Positions 1 through 9,601 of a stretch of DNA of 64,000 nucleotides are shown here, in pieces; position 1 is the first letter of the stretch, and the number at the start of each line of letters is the position of its first letter. The stretch spans positions 1 to 64,000 of the forward strand of contig RFFP01000013.1 of NCBI GenBank assembly GCA_003696155.1, given 5' to 3'. A model generated the notes under the pieces. It was not told the DNA's origin. It saw only the letters and a list, made by a program, of their open reading frames with translations, and did not search any database. The position numbers and the translations under genes are program-made. The stretch comes from Acidobacteriota bacterium. GTDB taxonomy: Bacteria; Aquificota; Aquificia; Aquificales; Aquificaceae.

Positions 1-1
1 A

Positions 2-310
2 AAGGGTCTTATAGACCCTCAGAGGGCATACGCCGCTCTTAAACCCCTTCATACTACCTTCAAAGAGCAGTTCTTCACCGAACGGCTTTACCATAGGGTG
101 CTGGCAGGGGGGTATATGCTCTATTCAAGGGTTCTTTATACGGTTGCAGAAAGGCAGTTTATAGACGGTGTGGTGAACGCAACCTACCCTGCGGTAAGGA
201 ACCTCGGTGAGGTCTTTAAGCTTGTCCAGCCCGGCAGGATAAACCTTTATGCCCTCTTTCTGTCCGTTGGTCTTTTTATTCTCTTAATACTGACCCTGCT
301 ATGGAGGTGA
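2..310 (+). CDS. nuoL: NADH-quinone oxidoreductase subunit L, C-terminal fragment
   Basis: This is the 3' end of a gene that enters the window from the left; the reading frame is open from base 2, so the ATG at 98 in the ORF track is internal. The visible ~102 residues end in a hydrophobic helix (LYALFLSVGLFILLILTLLWR), as in the last membrane helix of NuoL/ND5. NuoL is an antiporter-like, proton-pumping subunit of respiratory complex I in the cytoplasmic membrane. The assignment rests mainly on position: nuoM follows after 3 bases and nuoN after that, the usual nuoL-M-N order. The catalytic part lies outside the window, so subunit identity is inferred from context. Confidence 0.8.
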   Translation, partial: KGLIDPQRAYAALKPLHTTFKEQFFTERLYHRVLAGGYMLYSRVLYTVAERQFIDGVVNATYPAVRNLGEVFKLVQPGRINLYALFLSVGLFILLILTLLWR

Positions 311-313
311 AAG

Positions 314-1789
314 ATGGAACTCCTACTTAACTTAGCCATATTCCTACCTCTTTTTTCTGCGGTGACGGTTGCACTGCTTAGGAAGGAAAAGTTTTCAAAG
401 GCCCTCTCTGTCTTTACCTCTTTTGTAGTTTTTCTTCTAGTTCTATACCTATTTTTAAACTTCCAGTGGGGCGGTGCGGAGTTTCAGTACACCACAAAGA
501 TTAACTGGATACCTCAGCTTGGCATATCTTACAGCGTGGGTTTGGACGGTATGGCCGTATCCCTTCTTCTTATGACCTCCCTTGTCTTTTTGGTAGCCTT
601 TCTCTGGTCCCTTAAGGTGGAGGACAGGCCTAACCTCTACTTTACCCTCTTCCTCCTTCTGGAGACCGCCTGTCTTGGTGTCTTCTCCGCCCTTGACTTC
701 TTCCTCTTCTACCTCTTCTGGGAGGGTATGCTCATACCCATGTACTACATCATAGGTCTGTGGGGGCATGATAGGAAGGTCTACGCTGCAAACAAGTTTT
801 TTGTTTATACCTTCTTTGGAAGCCTTTTCCTACTTCTTGGTCTTGCATCCATAATCGTATACGGCTACGTGGTTTCAGGACAGCTCTCCTTTGACTACAT
901 GTTTCATAAAAACCTCTCCTATCCCATATGGCTACAGAGCTTAGCCTTCTTACTCTTTGGTCTTGGCTTTGCTGTAAAGATTCCCATGTGGCCCGTGCAT
1001 ACGTGGCTTCCCGATGCCCACGTGGAGGCACCCACTGCAGGCTCGGTTATACTGGCTGCTGTTCTTCTAAAGATGGGCACCTATGGCTTTGTTCGCTACT
1101 CCTTGCCACTATTTCCAGAGGCAAGCCAGCAGTTTATCCCTCTTATATTCTTCCTCAGCCTTGTGGCCATAATATACACTGCCATGATGGCCATAGCCCA
1201 GACGCATATAAAGAGGCTCATAGCCTACTCCTCCATAAGCCACATGGGCATGGTAACCCTTGGTACCTTTGCCATGGATACAAACGCCCTCAACGGTGCC
1301 ATATACATGATGATAGCCCACGGACTATCTTCGGCGGCCCTTTTTATGTCCGCAGGCTTTATATACGACCGAATTCATTCCTATCATATGGATGACCTTG
1401 GAGGTCTGGCACGCTACATACCCAAGCTCTCCGTCTTCTTTATGTTAAGCGGTCTTGCTGGCATAGGTTTTCCTGGACTTGCCGGCTTTATCGGAGAGTT
1501 TCTCATACTCCTGGGCACCTACAAAAAGTTTCCCATCTGGGCTTTTATAGCTGGTGTGGGTGTGGTGCTTTCCGCAGCTTACTTCCTGTACATGTACAAG
1601 AGGGTCATATTTGAGGAGGAGAGCCTATCAGACTATAGGCTTGAAAAATGGAGGCATCTGAAGGACTTGGAATGGCATCATACCCTCTCCTTTGTTCTCA
1701 TAATAGCCTTTGCCTTCCTGATGGGTCTTTATCCATACCCCTTTGTGAAGTTGGTAGAGCAAACATCCAAATACGTGCTTGGAGGCTAA
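314..1789 (+). CDS. nuoM: NADH-quinone oxidoreductase subunit M (complex I)
   Basis: Antiporter-like membrane subunit of complex I that takes part in proton translocation. The 491-residue protein is almost wholly hydrophobic, with about 14 predicted helices, the normal NuoM size. The conserved membrane glutamate sits in FWEGMLIPMYYIIGLWG (E137). The first conserved lysine is in AVKIPMWPVHTWLPDAHVEAPTAGS (K222) and a second follows in LLKMGTYGF (K253). The IKRLIAYSSISHMG motif of the proton-antiporter family is also present. The start is ATG 3 bases after nuoL with GGAGGTGAAAG just upstream. It is cotranscribed with nuoL and nuoN. Confidence 0.97.
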   Translation: MELLLNLAIFLPLFSAVTVALLRKEKFSKALSVFTSFVVFLLVLYLFLNFQWGGAEFQYTTKINWIPQLGISYSVGLDGMAVSLLLMTSLVFLVAFLWSLKVEDRPNLYFTLFLLLETACLGVFSALDFFLFYLFWEGMLIPMYYIIGLWGHDRKVYAANKFFVYTFFGSLFLLLGLASIIVYGYVVSGQLSFDYMFHKNLSYPIWLQSLAFLLFGLGFAVKIPMWPVHTWLPDAHVEAPTAGSVILAAVLLKMGTYGFVRYSLPLFPEASQQFIPLIFFLSLVAIIYTAMMAIAQTHIKRLIAYSSISHMGMVTLGTFAMDTNALNGAIYMMIAHGLSSAALFMSAGFIYDRIHSYHMDDLGGLARYIPKLSVFFMLSGLAGIGFPGLAGFIGEFLILLGTYKKFPIWAFIAGVGVVLSAAYFLYMYKRVIFEEESLSDYRLEKWRHLKDLEWHHTLSFVLIIAFAFLMGLYPYPFVKLVEQTSKYVLGG

Positions 1790-1792
1790 AAG

Positions 1793-3175
1793 GTGAACTG
1801 GAACGCCCTTCTACCTGAGATAATCCTATCCTTGGGCATTCTCGTGCTTTTTGTTTTGGAGCTCTTCTCAGAAAGGAAACACTTCAGAGTCCTTTTGCTT
1901 CTGGCTGCACTCCTTCCCATAGTGGCCCTTTTCAGCCTCTTTTTCGTCAACTTCCCAGCTAGGACCCTCTTTGACGTCTTTGAAGTGAACAGGTTAAACC
2001 TTGTGGGTAAGGGCTTTATATACTTACTAACAAGCCTATTCCTTTTCTCTCTGCAGGATTACTATGAGAAAAAGGACTCTTCCTATAACGAGCTTTCCTA
2101 CTTACCCTTACTCTCGACCCTTGGACTTTCAACCCTCCTTTCTTCTGTTAACCTCGGTCTTCTTTTCCTTTCCTTAGAGCTTTCCTCTATAACCATCTAT
2201 ATTATGATTGCCCTCCTGAGAAGAGACTATCTATCAAAAGAGGGCTCCTTTAAGTACCTTGTTATCGGTGCGGTGGGCACAGCCATGCTTGCCCTTGGTA
2301 GTGCCTTCTACTATGCGAGCACAGGCAGTATGTTTGTGGTTGGATACAGCAAGGAAAACAGCCTCTTCCTCCTTTCCCTTTTCTTCATAATGTCCGCTTT
2401 GGCTTTAAAGATATCCGCAGTCCCCTACCATTTCTGGACTCCGGACGCTTACGAAGGGGCTCCAACACCTATAACCGCATACCTTTCCACCGTTCCCAAG
2501 CTTTCCCTGTACTTTCTCCTTGTAAATTTGTTGGCGTACTTTTCACACCTAAAGCAGTGGCTCATCCTCCTTGCAGTTCTCTCCCTCCTTTCCATGTTTT
2601 ACGCAAACCTCGTGGCTTACGTACAAAGGTCCGTCAAGAGACTTCTTGCATACTCCTCCATAGCCCATGCGGGCTACTTTCTGCTTGGACTTTCTCTTTC
2701 AGACCCACAACTTCAAAGTGCCTTGCTCTTTTATGTATCCGTTTACACCCTTGCCACCCTTGGAAGCTTTACCGTGCTGACCATACTTGAAAAAAGGGAG
2801 GGTTTTAGCCACCATCTTTTGGACTACAGAGGGTTATACTCCCAACATCCCGTGCTATCCTCTCTTTTTGCCCTCTTTCTCTTTTCCACAGTAGGCATAC
2901 CACCCATGGCCCTTTTTGTGGGAAAGTTGGGTATCTTCCTAGGTTTGGTCAACTCTGGGCTCTTCCCCCTTGCCCTTGCCTTTGTAGTAGGAAGCCTCCT
3001 GTCTGTAGGTTATTATCTAAGGGTTGTAGTTGCCATGTTCCTTGAGGAGGGACAGAGGAAATTTGAGCCCGCTAAAACGTCAAGTGGTGAGGCTGTTACC
3101 CTTCTTCTTTGCTCACTCGGTGTTATCCTCTTTGGACTCTTTCCACAGCTCATATACAACCTGCTTAGCCTCTGA
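1793..3175 (+). CDS. nuoN: NADH-quinone oxidoreductase subunit N (complex I)
   Basis: Third antiporter-like subunit of complex I, 460 residues, hydrophobic throughout. Family motifs are visible: ALKISAVPYHFWTPDAYEGAPTPITAYLSTVPK in the middle, with the conserved lysine in ALKIS, and VKRLLAYSSIAHAGY further on. The start is GTG, 3 bases after the nuoM stop, with GGAGG upstream inside the end of nuoM. It ends where the next gene begins (TGATG overlap), so it is translationally coupled to the MBL-fold hydrolase. This closes the complex I operon visible here. Confidence 0.96.
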   Translation: MNWNALLPEIILSLGILVLFVLELFSERKHFRVLLLLAALLPIVALFSLFFVNFPARTLFDVFEVNRLNLVGKGFIYLLTSLFLFSLQDYYEKKDSSYNELSYLPLLSTLGLSTLLSSVNLGLLFLSLELSSITIYIMIALLRRDYLSKEGSFKYLVIGAVGTAMLALGSAFYYASTGSMFVVGYSKENSLFLLSLFFIMSALALKISAVPYHFWTPDAYEGAPTPITAYLSTVPKLSLYFLLVNLLAYFSHLKQWLILLAVLSLLSMFYANLVAYVQRSVKRLLAYSSIAHAGYFLLGLSLSDPQLQSALLFYVSVYTLATLGSFTVLTILEKREGFSHHLLDYRGLYSQHPVLSSLFALFLFSTVGIPPMALFVGKLGIFLGLVNSGLFPLALAFVVGSLLSVGYYLRVVVAMFLEEGQRKFEPAKTSSGEAVTLLLCSLGVILFGLFPQLIYNLLSL

Positions 3176-3804
3176 TGCTTCTTAAGGTTCTCCCTGTGGG
3201 ACTGCTGTCGGTGAACTGCTCTCTCTTGGTGGACGAAAAGACTGGACATGCCCTTATCGTAGACCCTGGGGCTCAAGGGGATAAGATAATAGAGGAGCTG
3301 GATGGGTACAAGCCGGTGGGTATAGTGGCAACCCACGGGCACATAGACCACGTGGGACAGGTAAGAACCCTAAAGGAGAGGTTTTCAATACCCTTCTACA
3401 TGCACAGGGCTGACCTCTTCCTTCTTGACAACACTCTATGGCCGGGCTTTGAAAGGCAGATAGGGGCAAACCTGCCCTGTCCAGAGCCCGACATGTACCT
3501 CGAAGATGGCATGACGCTTTCTTTGGGAGAGCTGTCCATAGTGGTAATTCACACACCGGGACACACCCCAGGCCTTTGCTGTCTTTATGTGGAGGAGGCG
3601 AAGGTGCTTATAGCGGGAGACCTTCTCTTTAAAGGTAGCGTGGGAAGATGGGACCTACCCGGTGGAGATCTGTCCGCTCTGAAGAGTTCTCTAAATAGGA
3701 TATTTTCCGAGCTTGAGGATGATGTGCTTGTGGTATGCGGACACTACGAGGAAACAACCATAGGCCAGGAAAGGCGATGGAACCCCTACCTCAGAAGCCT
3801 ATAG
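3175..3804 (+). CDS. MBL-fold metallo-hydrolase (glyoxalase II-like)
   Basis: Cytoplasmic metallo-beta-lactamase-fold hydrolase of the small (209-residue) glyoxalase-II-like class found in many thermophiles. The dinuclear metal site is complete: THGHIDH (H54, H56, D58, H59), HTPGHTPG (H130), AGD (D149) and CGH (H190). These proteins hydrolyse thioesters or related substrates; the actual substrate cannot be read from sequence. The ATG overlaps the nuoN stop, so it is in the nuo transcript, but a functional link to complex I is not implied. There is no signal peptide. Confidence 0.85.
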   Translation: MLLKVLPVGLLSVNCSLLVDEKTGHALIVDPGAQGDKIIEELDGYKPVGIVATHGHIDHVGQVRTLKERFSIPFYMHRADLFLLDNTLWPGFERQIGANLPCPEPDMYLEDGMTLSLGELSIVVIHTPGHTPGLCCLYVEEAKVLIAGDLLFKGSVGRWDLPGGDLSALKSSLNRIFSELEDDVLVVCGHYEETTIGQERRWNPYLRSL

Positions 3805-3805
3805 T

Positions 3806-4057
3806 TTACTTTCCCTCCGCTATCCACCTGCTTACCAGCTCTATCTCCATGTCCGAGAGGTTCTTTCCCCAAGGGCAGACCTTTGCAAGCTCCATTATAC
3901 CCTGAGGGTTGCTCCTGTATTTTTGCCTTAAGTAAGATAGGGGCTTCTTTGAACCCTCAGCGTGGCATCTTTCACAGCTGTTTTGGAATATAACCTCTCC
4001 TGGCGGTTTTGCAAAGGTAAAGGTGGACATAAGAAGCAAAGCCATAAGGTACCTCAT
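3806..4057 (-). CDS. Small monohaem cytochrome c, exported
   Basis: An 83-residue protein with a clear signal peptide (MRYLMALLLMSTFTFA) followed by one haem-binding site CERCH (C28, C31, H32). The distal part contains NLSDMEIELVSRWI, a typical class I cytochrome c C-terminal helix, with a methionine available as the sixth ligand. It should act as a periplasmic electron carrier. A good Shine-Dalgarno (GGAGGT, 7 nt before ATG) is present. It is divergent from coaE, with the two promoters sharing the AT-rich stretch around 4075-4085, and convergent with the MBL gene (1-base gap). The specific redox partner is unknown. Confidence 0.85.
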   Translation of the reverse strand: MRYLMALLLMSTFTFAKPPGEVIFQNSCERCHAEGSKKPLSYLRQKYRSNPQGIMELAKVCPWGKNLSDMEIELVSRWIAEGK

Positions 4058-4075
4058 GCTTTTACCTCCAACTCA

Positions 4076-4081
4076 TATAAT
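4076..4081 (+). promoter_or_regulatory. -10 box of coaE, leaderless type
   Basis: TATAAT lies 7 nt before the coaE ATG at 4089, and no Shine-Dalgarno is present. Transcription would start at or next to the start codon. Confidence 0.6.
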
Positions 4082-4088
4082 ATCCTCT

Positions 4089-4697
4089 ATGCTGAAGGTT
4101 GCACTGACGGGAAACATGTGTTCGGGCAAATCAACGGTGGGGAGGATGCTAAGGGAGCTGGGCGTTTACCTATTTGATGCGGACAGCATAATAAGGGGCT
4201 TCTACGAAGAGAGGGGGGATGTTTACAGAGCTGTGGTTGAAGCCTTTGGAATTGGGATTTTAGACCCTTCGGGTGGGATTGATAGGAAGAGGCTAGCGGA
4301 TATGGTCTTTAGCAACCCAGGAAAGCTTGCCGTACTTGAAAGCATAACCCACCAAGCCCTATACAAAAGATTAGAGGGGGAGTTTAAAGGACTGCTAGAG
4401 GGTTCGGTGGCTGTGGTTGAGGCTAGCCTCCTCATAGAGAAGGGAACCTATAGAAACTACCACGTGATCCTTCTGGTTTACGCACCCTATGAAGTATGCA
4501 AGAAAAGGGCCCTTCTTTCTGGATACAGTGAGGAGGACTTTGAAAGGAGGTGGAGACTCCAAATGCCCCCAGAAGAAAAGCTAAGGTACGCCCACTTTAT
4601 AATAGATAACACAGGAACGGTGGAGAGATTAAGGGAGAGGGTCTTTGAGGTTTACAGAGTTCTGAAGAATTGGAGTGAGCATGGAAGAAACCATTGA
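4089..4697 (+). CDS. coaE: Dephospho-CoA kinase
   Basis: Catalyses the last step of coenzyme A synthesis, phosphorylation of the ribose 3'-OH of dephospho-CoA. The P-loop is at the very N terminus (LTGNMCSGKST), followed by the DAD motif (LFDADSIIRG), and EASLLIEKGTY in the middle. At 202 residues it has the usual family length. The ORF track starts it at 4023, which would add 22 residues before the P-loop and overlap the divergent cytochrome gene. ATG 4089 gives the standard N terminus MLKVALTGN and is preceded by TATAAT with 7 nt spacing. Confidence 0.93.
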   Translation: MLKVALTGNMCSGKSTVGRMLRELGVYLFDADSIIRGFYEERGDVYRAVVEAFGIGILDPSGGIDRKRLADMVFSNPGKLAVLESITHQALYKRLEGEFKGLLEGSVAVVEASLLIEKGTYRNYHVILLVYAPYEVCKKRALLSGYSEEDFERRWRLQMPPEEKLRYAHFIIDNTGTVERLRERVFEVYRVLKNWSEHGRNH

Positions 4698-6543
4698 AAG
4701 GCTCAAAAGGAAGCTTGTTGAGGCTAAAGAAACCATAAGGATAGCCTCCCCATGGGTAGATGCTTGGGTACTTGAGGAGCTCCTCAAGCTTGTAGATAAG
4801 GAGGTCAAGGTAGAGGTTATACTCAGAGCAGGGGAAAGAAAGGACCTTGATATAAGCGGTGAGGACTCCTTTAGAGTTCTAAGAAAGTACGGAGCGGAGC
4901 TCTACCTTAACCCCAGGCTGCATGCCAAGATGGTCATAGTAGATGCGGACTTTGCCCTTGTGGGTTCTGCAAACCTAACGAGGCGTGGTATGATGGAAGA
5001 TGGAAACCTAGAGTCAGTCCTATTTATTGAGGATAGGGAGAGGATAAGGGAGCTCATAGAACTCTTTGAAAGCTATAAGGAGGTTTCTTACAGGATATCC
5101 AAGGATGCTGTGGCTGTGGTGATAGCCCTCAGCTCTTCCCTTGAGGTGGAGGTGCTACTTCTTGAGGACATAAAGGAGCAATCCTTTTTAAAGGCTGAGT
5201 TGGGGGACAGTATTCTTCTATGTAAACTTCTGAGGGTTTACACAGGTGAGTTTGAAAGAGAGCTATTAAGGGACATGGAGGAAGAGCCTTACTGGCTCTT
5301 ATCATACCTGATAACTGTAAGAAAGTCCACAAATAGGTTCGGAAAACTGAAGCTTCTTCTCCAGTACGGGAGGCCAAGCGGTGAAAAGGAGGGCTATTTT
5401 AGCACACCCCTTAAAAATCTCCATGTTGGGCAGTTGCTCTTTCAGGTAGGGGAGGACGATGTGGAACTTGAAAAGATAATGAAAACTAACCTCTCGGGTT
5501 ACGCCATGGATGTGCCTGTGAGGGTGGGAAACCTACTTGGTAAACCCGTAAAGGTTTACGTGGACCTTATGAAGATAGCAAACATGCATATGGCAGTCTT
5601 GGGAACAACTGGCTCGGGAAAGACTACCTTCGTCAGAAGGCTTCTGGAAAACATGCCTTCGGGGCTCTCCAAGGTCTTTATCTTTGACCTCTTCGGTGAA
5701 TACAAGAAAAAGCTCAAGATAGACGAGGAAAGACTACACCATGTAGAGGTTCCCCATACGCTCCTTCCCCTGAGTTCGGAGGACGTCAGGGAGCTTTTCA
5801 GAGATTATGGCCTTTCTCTCCACGAAAGGGGCGAGCAGGAAAGGGAATTTTTGGCAAGTATAAGGAGGCATCTAAAGCCAGACCTCAGGCTCTGTTCTTA
5901 CAAGGAGAGGGGCTTGGAAGATATACTGAAGGGGTCTGCAAAAGGAGAGCTCAGGGAAGAGGTGGAAGACCTGCTCCTTATGCTTTCTAGGGATTATGGT
6001 GAGGACTCACTTAAAAATCAGCCGGAGGTCTTTCGGCTCCTTCAAGAGGCCTTGGTCTCCCATAGAGACCTGGTCATACTTGACCTTAGGGAGCTTCTAA
6101 ACCCTATAACCCGTCTCAACCTTGTGGGGCTTCTTCTCAAGGAAATTCTTTACCTATCTAGAGAAGGTCAGGAAAGAAGGTTTGTAGTGCTTGAAGAAGC
6201 TCAAAACTTTGTGCCCGAGAGGGGGGTCTTAGACGTGCCAGCTGGCAGGGAAAACCTCGCGGCGGTCATGACCAAGAGGATAGTTTTAGAGGGGAGAAAG
6301 CTCGGTCTTGGTCTTGTGGCAGTTTCCCAAAGGCCAGCAAACATAAGCAAGTACGTGCTATCTCAGTTAAACACTCAGGCTGTCTTCAGGTTAATAACCC
6401 AGAATGACATAGATGCGGTCTCTCAGTTCTTTGAATACCCTTATGAAGACCAGATAAGGCTACTACCCTCTCTAAAGCCAGGAAATCTCTTCCTTAGTGG
6501 GATAGGAGTGCCCTTTAGCATGCTCCTTGAAATAGAGCTCTAA
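4681..6543 (+). CDS. PLD-domain nuclease fused to HerA-type ATPase
   Basis: A fusion of about 620 residues. The N-terminal ~130 residues form a phospholipase D-like domain with a single HKD motif ([25 protein letters not shown]83, K85, D90 numbered from the upstream GTG). The rest is a HerA/DUF87 hexameric translocase: a beta-barrel-like linker ([19 protein letters not shown]), Walker [11 protein letters not shown] (about 310-318), [12 protein letters not shown], Walker [13 protein letters not shown] and SQRPANISK. Archaeal HerA works with the NurA nuclease in DNA end processing; here the PLD domain could take the nuclease role (inference). ATG 4681 has GGAG 5 nt upstream; GTG 4675 is an alternative. 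It overlaps the coaE end. Confidence 0.85.
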   Translation: MEETIERLKRKLVEAKETIRIASPWVDAWVLEELLKLVDKEVKVEVILRAGERKDLDISGEDSFRVLRKYGAELYLNPRLHAKMVIVDADFALVGSANLTRRGMMEDGNLESVLFIEDRERIRELIELFESYKEVSYRISKDAVAVVIALSSSLEVEVLLLEDIKEQSFLKAELGDSILLCKLLRVYTGEFERELLRDMEEEPYWLLSYLITVRKSTNRFGKLKLLLQYGRPSGEKEGYFSTPLKNLHVGQLLFQVGEDDVELEKIMKTNLSGYAMDVPVRVGNLLGKPVKVYVDLMKIANMHMAVLGTTGSGKTTFVRRLLENMPSGLSKVFIFDLFGEYKKKLKIDEERLHHVEVPHTLLPLSSEDVRELFRDYGLSLHERGEQEREFLASIRRHLKPDLRLCSYKERGLEDILKGSAKGELREEVEDLLLMLSRDYGEDSLKNQPEVFRLLQEALVSHRDLVILDLRELLNPITRLNLVGLLLKEILYLSREGQERRFVVLEEAQNFVPERGVLDVPAGRENLAAVMTKRIVLEGRKLGLGLVAVSQRPANISKYVLSQLNTQAVFRLITQNDIDAVSQFFEYPYEDQIRLLPSLKPGNLFLSGIGVPFSMLLEIEL

Positions 6544-6983
6544 AGCTCCCTGCTGTCCAAGACTATGGTAACAGGCCCCCAGTTTACTATATGCACCTCC
6601 ATCATGGCACCAAATACACCGCATTGGGTGGGTACTAGCTCGGAAAGTCTATCAATGAAAAGATAGTAAAGCTCTTTAGCTCTCTCTGGTCTTTCTGCTT
6701 CCTCAAAGCTCGGCCTCCTTCCCTTCTTGAGGTTTGCGTAAAGGGTAAACTGAGAAACCACCAAGGCTGAACCCTTTACATCCATAAGGGAGAGGTTGAA
6801 CTTGCCTGAGCTGTCTTCAAATATACGCAGGTTCACTATCTTATCCAAAAGCTTCTCCACATCCTTTAAAGTGTCTCCCACTCCGACCCCCAGAAGTACG
6901 TTTAAACCCATACCTATACTTGCCACAACCTCACCCTCAACCAGGACCTTTGATTCTTTCACCCTTTGCACAACCGCACGCAT
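6540..6983 (-). CDS. dtd: D-aminoacyl-tRNA deacylase
   Basis: Cytoplasmic proofreading enzyme that removes D-amino acids (and glycine) mischarged on tRNA. At 147 residues it has the family length. Both signature motifs are intact: SQFTLYA in the middle and [10 protein letters not shown] at the C terminus. The ORF track start (7085) adds 34 unrelated residues. ATG 6983 gives [13 protein letters not shown], the standard N terminus. A TAAAAT box ends 8 nt before this ATG and there is no Shine-Dalgarno, so it is a leaderless candidate. Its 3' end overlaps that of the PLD-HerA gene by 4 bases; it is divergent from the OmpA-like gene. Confidence 0.95.
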   Translation of the reverse strand: MRAVVQRVKESKVLVEGEVVASIGMGLNVLLGVGVGDTLKDVEKLLDKIVNLRIFEDSSGKFNLSLMDVKGSALVVSQFTLYANLKKGRRPSFEEAERPERAKELYYLFIDRLSELVPTQCGVFGAMMEVHIVNWGPVTIVLDSREL

Positions 6984-6991
6984 GGAGTAAA

Positions 6992-6997
6992 ATTTTA
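6992..6997 (-). promoter_or_regulatory. -10 box of dtd, leaderless type
   Basis: On the minus strand TAAAAT is followed by 8 nt and then the dtd ATG at 6983. No Shine-Dalgarno is visible. Confidence 0.45.
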
Positions 6998-7003
6998 AAG
7001 CAG

Positions 7004-7009
7004 TATAAT
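7004..7009 (+). promoter_or_regulatory. -10 box of the OmpA-like gene
   Basis: TATAAT lies 20 nt before the ATG at 7030. A short leader containing the Shine-Dalgarno GGAGGG follows, so this is a conventional leadered start close to the divergent dtd promoter. Confidence 0.55.
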
Positions 7010-7029
7010 ATCCAAGGAAGGAGGGTAAA

Positions 7030-8124
7030 ATGAAAAGAGGAGTCCTTCTTATACTCTTATCCGGGCTTGCCTTCTCACAAAACACCGTAGAACTCAGGCT
7101 ATTGGATGGTATGAACGAGGCTCAAAGGTTAATAGAATCTGCACACAAGAAGGAAGCGGACAAGAGAAGCCCCTATCACTTTGAAAAGGCCAGGGCATAC
7201 AGGGATATAGCCTATAACCTTGCCTCAGACCTTGATGAGGTTGGCTCGAGGGTTTTTCTGTTAAAGAGCTTTGGCTCTTCGTCAAAGGCCTCTGCTGGAC
7301 ACAAGGAACTGGACTCAATTGACCTTATATCCTTGGAAAAACCCAAAAGGGCTCAGCCATACAGAGATGAGCTTTACGGTGAGTTTTATTACGCGGAAGA
7401 GGAAGAGAAACCAAGATTTAACGAAGATTATCTAAGGAGCTTCGGCGTTGATATAAAAAGCCTAAATTCTCTTGTTACATATCTGAGGGAAGATAAGGGA
7501 CTGAGCTGTGCACCCTTAGAGCTTGCAAAAGTGGAGGCATATTACGATGGTATGGCCTATGAGGTTTCCAAACAAACCCCTAAAGCGAACACCTTGGTCT
7601 CTTTCTACAACAGAGCTTACGCAGAGGGTATAAGGGCCAAGGAGAAGATAAAGGTGGCTAAGGAGGTAGGTCTGGAATGTTACACTGGAAAACCCTTTGT
7701 ACCAGAGTTAGAGCTTGCGAGGGTAGAGGAACCTAAACCTCCTAAGATAGAAGCTCCGAAGGCTCAAGAAGAACCTTTGACAGTAACTGCTAGGGTACAC
7801 TTTGACTTTGATAAGTACAACATAAAGAGGGAGTATCTGCCACTGCTCAATGAGGTGTTAAGGGTGCTCAAGGAAAACCCCAATGTGAGGGTAAGAATAG
7901 AGGGCTATACCGATAACATAGGGACAAAAGTCTACAATGACAAGCTTGCCCTTAGGAGGGCTCAAGAGGTAAAGAGCTACCTCGTTAAGGCTGGAGTTCC
8001 AGAGGATAGGATAGACGTAGTCGGCTTTGGGAAGGAAAGATACATAGCGGACAACACCACACCTATAGGCAGGTTTACCAACAGAAGGGCGGAGTTCATA
8101 GTTATAAAGGTGCCGGTTCAATAA
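7030..8124 (+). CDS. OmpA-family peptidoglycan-binding outer membrane protein
   Basis: A 364-residue exported protein. The signal peptide [16 protein letters not shown] is clear. The middle ~220 residues are charged and helix-rich with no family I recognise. The C-terminal ~105 residues are an OmpA/MotB domain: [43 protein letters not shown], and the end [15 protein letters not shown]. This domain binds peptidoglycan non-covalently and ties the outer membrane to the wall. No beta-barrel or lipobox cysteine is evident, so it may be periplasmic rather than integral. The start has SD GGAGGG. Its end overlaps the opposing GT39 gene by 7 bases. Confidence 0.85.
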   Translation: MKRGVLLILLSGLAFSQNTVELRLLDGMNEAQRLIESAHKKEADKRSPYHFEKARAYRDIAYNLASDLDEVGSRVFLLKSFGSSSKASAGHKELDSIDLISLEKPKRAQPYRDELYGEFYYAEEEEKPRFNEDYLRSFGVDIKSLNSLVTYLREDKGLSCAPLELAKVEAYYDGMAYEVSKQTPKANTLVSFYNRAYAEGIRAKEKIKVAKEVGLECYTGKPFVPELELARVEEPKPPKIEAPKAQEEPLTVTARVHFDFDKYNIKREYLPLLNEVLRVLKENPNVRVRIEGYTDNIGTKVYNDKLALRRAQEVKSYLVKAGVPEDRIDVVGFGKERYIADNTTPIGRFTNRRAEFIVIKVPVQ

Positions 8125-9599
8125 AGACAGACTCCAAAGGTGGAAAAGTCCCTTCCTCTTTTTGCATTGAGCAGAAACTTAAAGAGTCTAGACTCGGAGC
8201 CTGTGTACAGTTTAAAGGTCTTGATGGCATTGCAATCTTGGAAGGACCCTTCTTTGAACACCACAAGAGAGTTCCTCTCTGGATTCTTATTCCTTATAAT
8301 CTTCCTATCGGCGTAGAAGGGTAGGCTATGGTGAAAATGCCCTACCTGGTATGTGGGTATTTCTCCCTTTGGGTCCAGTTCTTTTAAGAAGGTCCCAAGC
8401 TCTGCCACACCCCTGTGTCCTTCAAGATATCCCAAAACTCCCAGCTTTATAAAAAGAACAAGGGAAAGACCACCGACCGCTGGCGAAAGCCTATAATCCT
8501 TGATATAGTAGAGGAATGGCAAAAGGGCAAGAAGGGCTAGGTAAGGCGGCAGCTCAAAGAAGAAGGTACCAAGGAGTATGGTAATACCTACAAGAAAGGA
8601 TAGGGCAAAGCTTATGTACTTCTTTAACCTATCCCAATCCTGCGAAAGAACAAAGGAGGAGATTATAATTGCTAGGGCTGGAAAGGCAGGAAGAACATAA
8701 AGGGATATTTTCTGACTTATAAGGCTAAAAAGGAGGAAGATAAAAGAGAACCACACTAGAAAGAAGGAATGCTCTCTCCTTAGCTTTATCATCACCCAAA
8801 GGATGGCCGGAAGAAAGAAGAGGGAGTAAGGCAAAAAGCTCACGTTCAGGTCAAGAAGGTAGAAATAAAAGGGCTCATCTCCCGCATAAATCCTTTTTAT
8901 ATTCTCCCTGTAGAAAACCTCAAGGAAAAGCTCCCTGTTGTTTATAAGCTGGTAAGCGTGCCACCACATACCAAGAAGGAGTGCAAGAATGCTAAGAATA
9001 TAGTACCTAAGTCTCAGCAGCTCCCTTGGGTCAGTCAAAAGCAGATAAAAAAACACTACACCGGCAGGTATGACAAAGCCAGCTGGGCCTTTTACCAATA
9101 TAGCAAGGGAGGAGCTCAGGAAAGCAAAGATAAGAAAAATAATCTTCCTCCTTCCATGGTAAAGTATCCACAGATACAAGCTTAGGGTTATGAAAAAGGT
9201 AAAGGGTACCTCTGGAGAAGCATAGTTAGAATTGGCAAAGAACTGAAGTGAAAGGGTAAGAACCAAAAAGCTGAGGAGGGCTACTCTCTTATCGCCCAAA
9301 ACCTCCTTAGCCATCAGGTAAGCTATAAGGCCCGTGCCCAGCCCAAGAAGTGCATGCATAAACCTTAGGCCCCACTCGTTCACACCAAAAAGGTGATATC
9401 CAAAGGCCACAAGCCAGTAGGTCATGGGCGGTTTATTAAGCCTTATCTCACCGTTGTAATAAGGTGTTATGTAGTTGCCCGTCCTTATCATGGTGCTTGC
9501 TGCTTCTGCGTAGAAAGCCTCGTTTGGAGCCCAAACCTTTGGAACTCCGAGCTCAAGAAAGTATAGAAGAGGCACAAGCATTGCTATGAGGTAGAGCAT
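8118..9599 (-). CDS. GT39/ArnT-like membrane glycosyltransferase
   Basis: Integral membrane protein of 493 residues with about 11-12 helices. The first periplasmic loop matches the ArnT/PMT family: PNEAFYAEAASTMIRTGNYITPYYNGEIRLNKPPMTYWL, where the usual DE catalytic pair reads NE. Family members move a sugar from a polyprenyl-phosphate carrier to lipid A or protein outside the cytoplasmic membrane; acceptor and sugar are unknown here. The first ATG follows TATAAT by 6 nt on the minus strand with no Shine-Dalgarno, a leaderless candidate. It is divergent from secF with only 14 bases between the start codons. Confidence 0.8.
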   Translation of the reverse strand: MLYLIAMLVPLLYFLELGVPKVWAPNEAFYAEAASTMIRTGNYITPYYNGEIRLNKPPMTYWLVAFGYHLFGVNEWGLRFMHALLGLGTGLIAYLMAKEVLGDKRVALLSFLVLTLSLQFFANSNYASPEVPFTFFITLSLYLWILYHGRRKIIFLIFAFLSSSLAILVKGPAGFVIPAGVVFFYLLLTDPRELLRLRYYILSILALLLGMWWHAYQLINNRELFLEVFYRENIKRIYAGDEPFYFYLLDLNVSFLPYSLFFLPAILWVMIKLRREHSFFLVWFSFIFLLFSLISQKISLYVLPAFPALAIIISSFVLSQDWDRLKKYISFALSFLVGITILLGTFFFELPPYLALLALLPFLYYIKDYRLSPAVGGLSLVLFIKLGVLGYLEGHRGVAELGTFLKELDPKGEIPTYQVGHFHHSLPFYADRKIIRNKNPERNSLVVFKEGSFQDCNAIKTFKLYTGSESRLFKFLLNAKRGRDFSTFGVCLY

Positions 9600-9601
9600 G
9601 C

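Noticed and set aside
4681-6543. The PLD-HerA gene as the core of an antiphage defence island
   Set aside because: The neighbours are coaE and dtd. There are no methylase, toxin, integrase or repeat signals, and base composition and codon style look like the surroundings.
6983-7085. Longer dtd start from the ORF track (181 residues)
   Set aside because: The extra 34 residues cover the divergent OmpA-like promoter and start codon and are not part of the Dtd fold.
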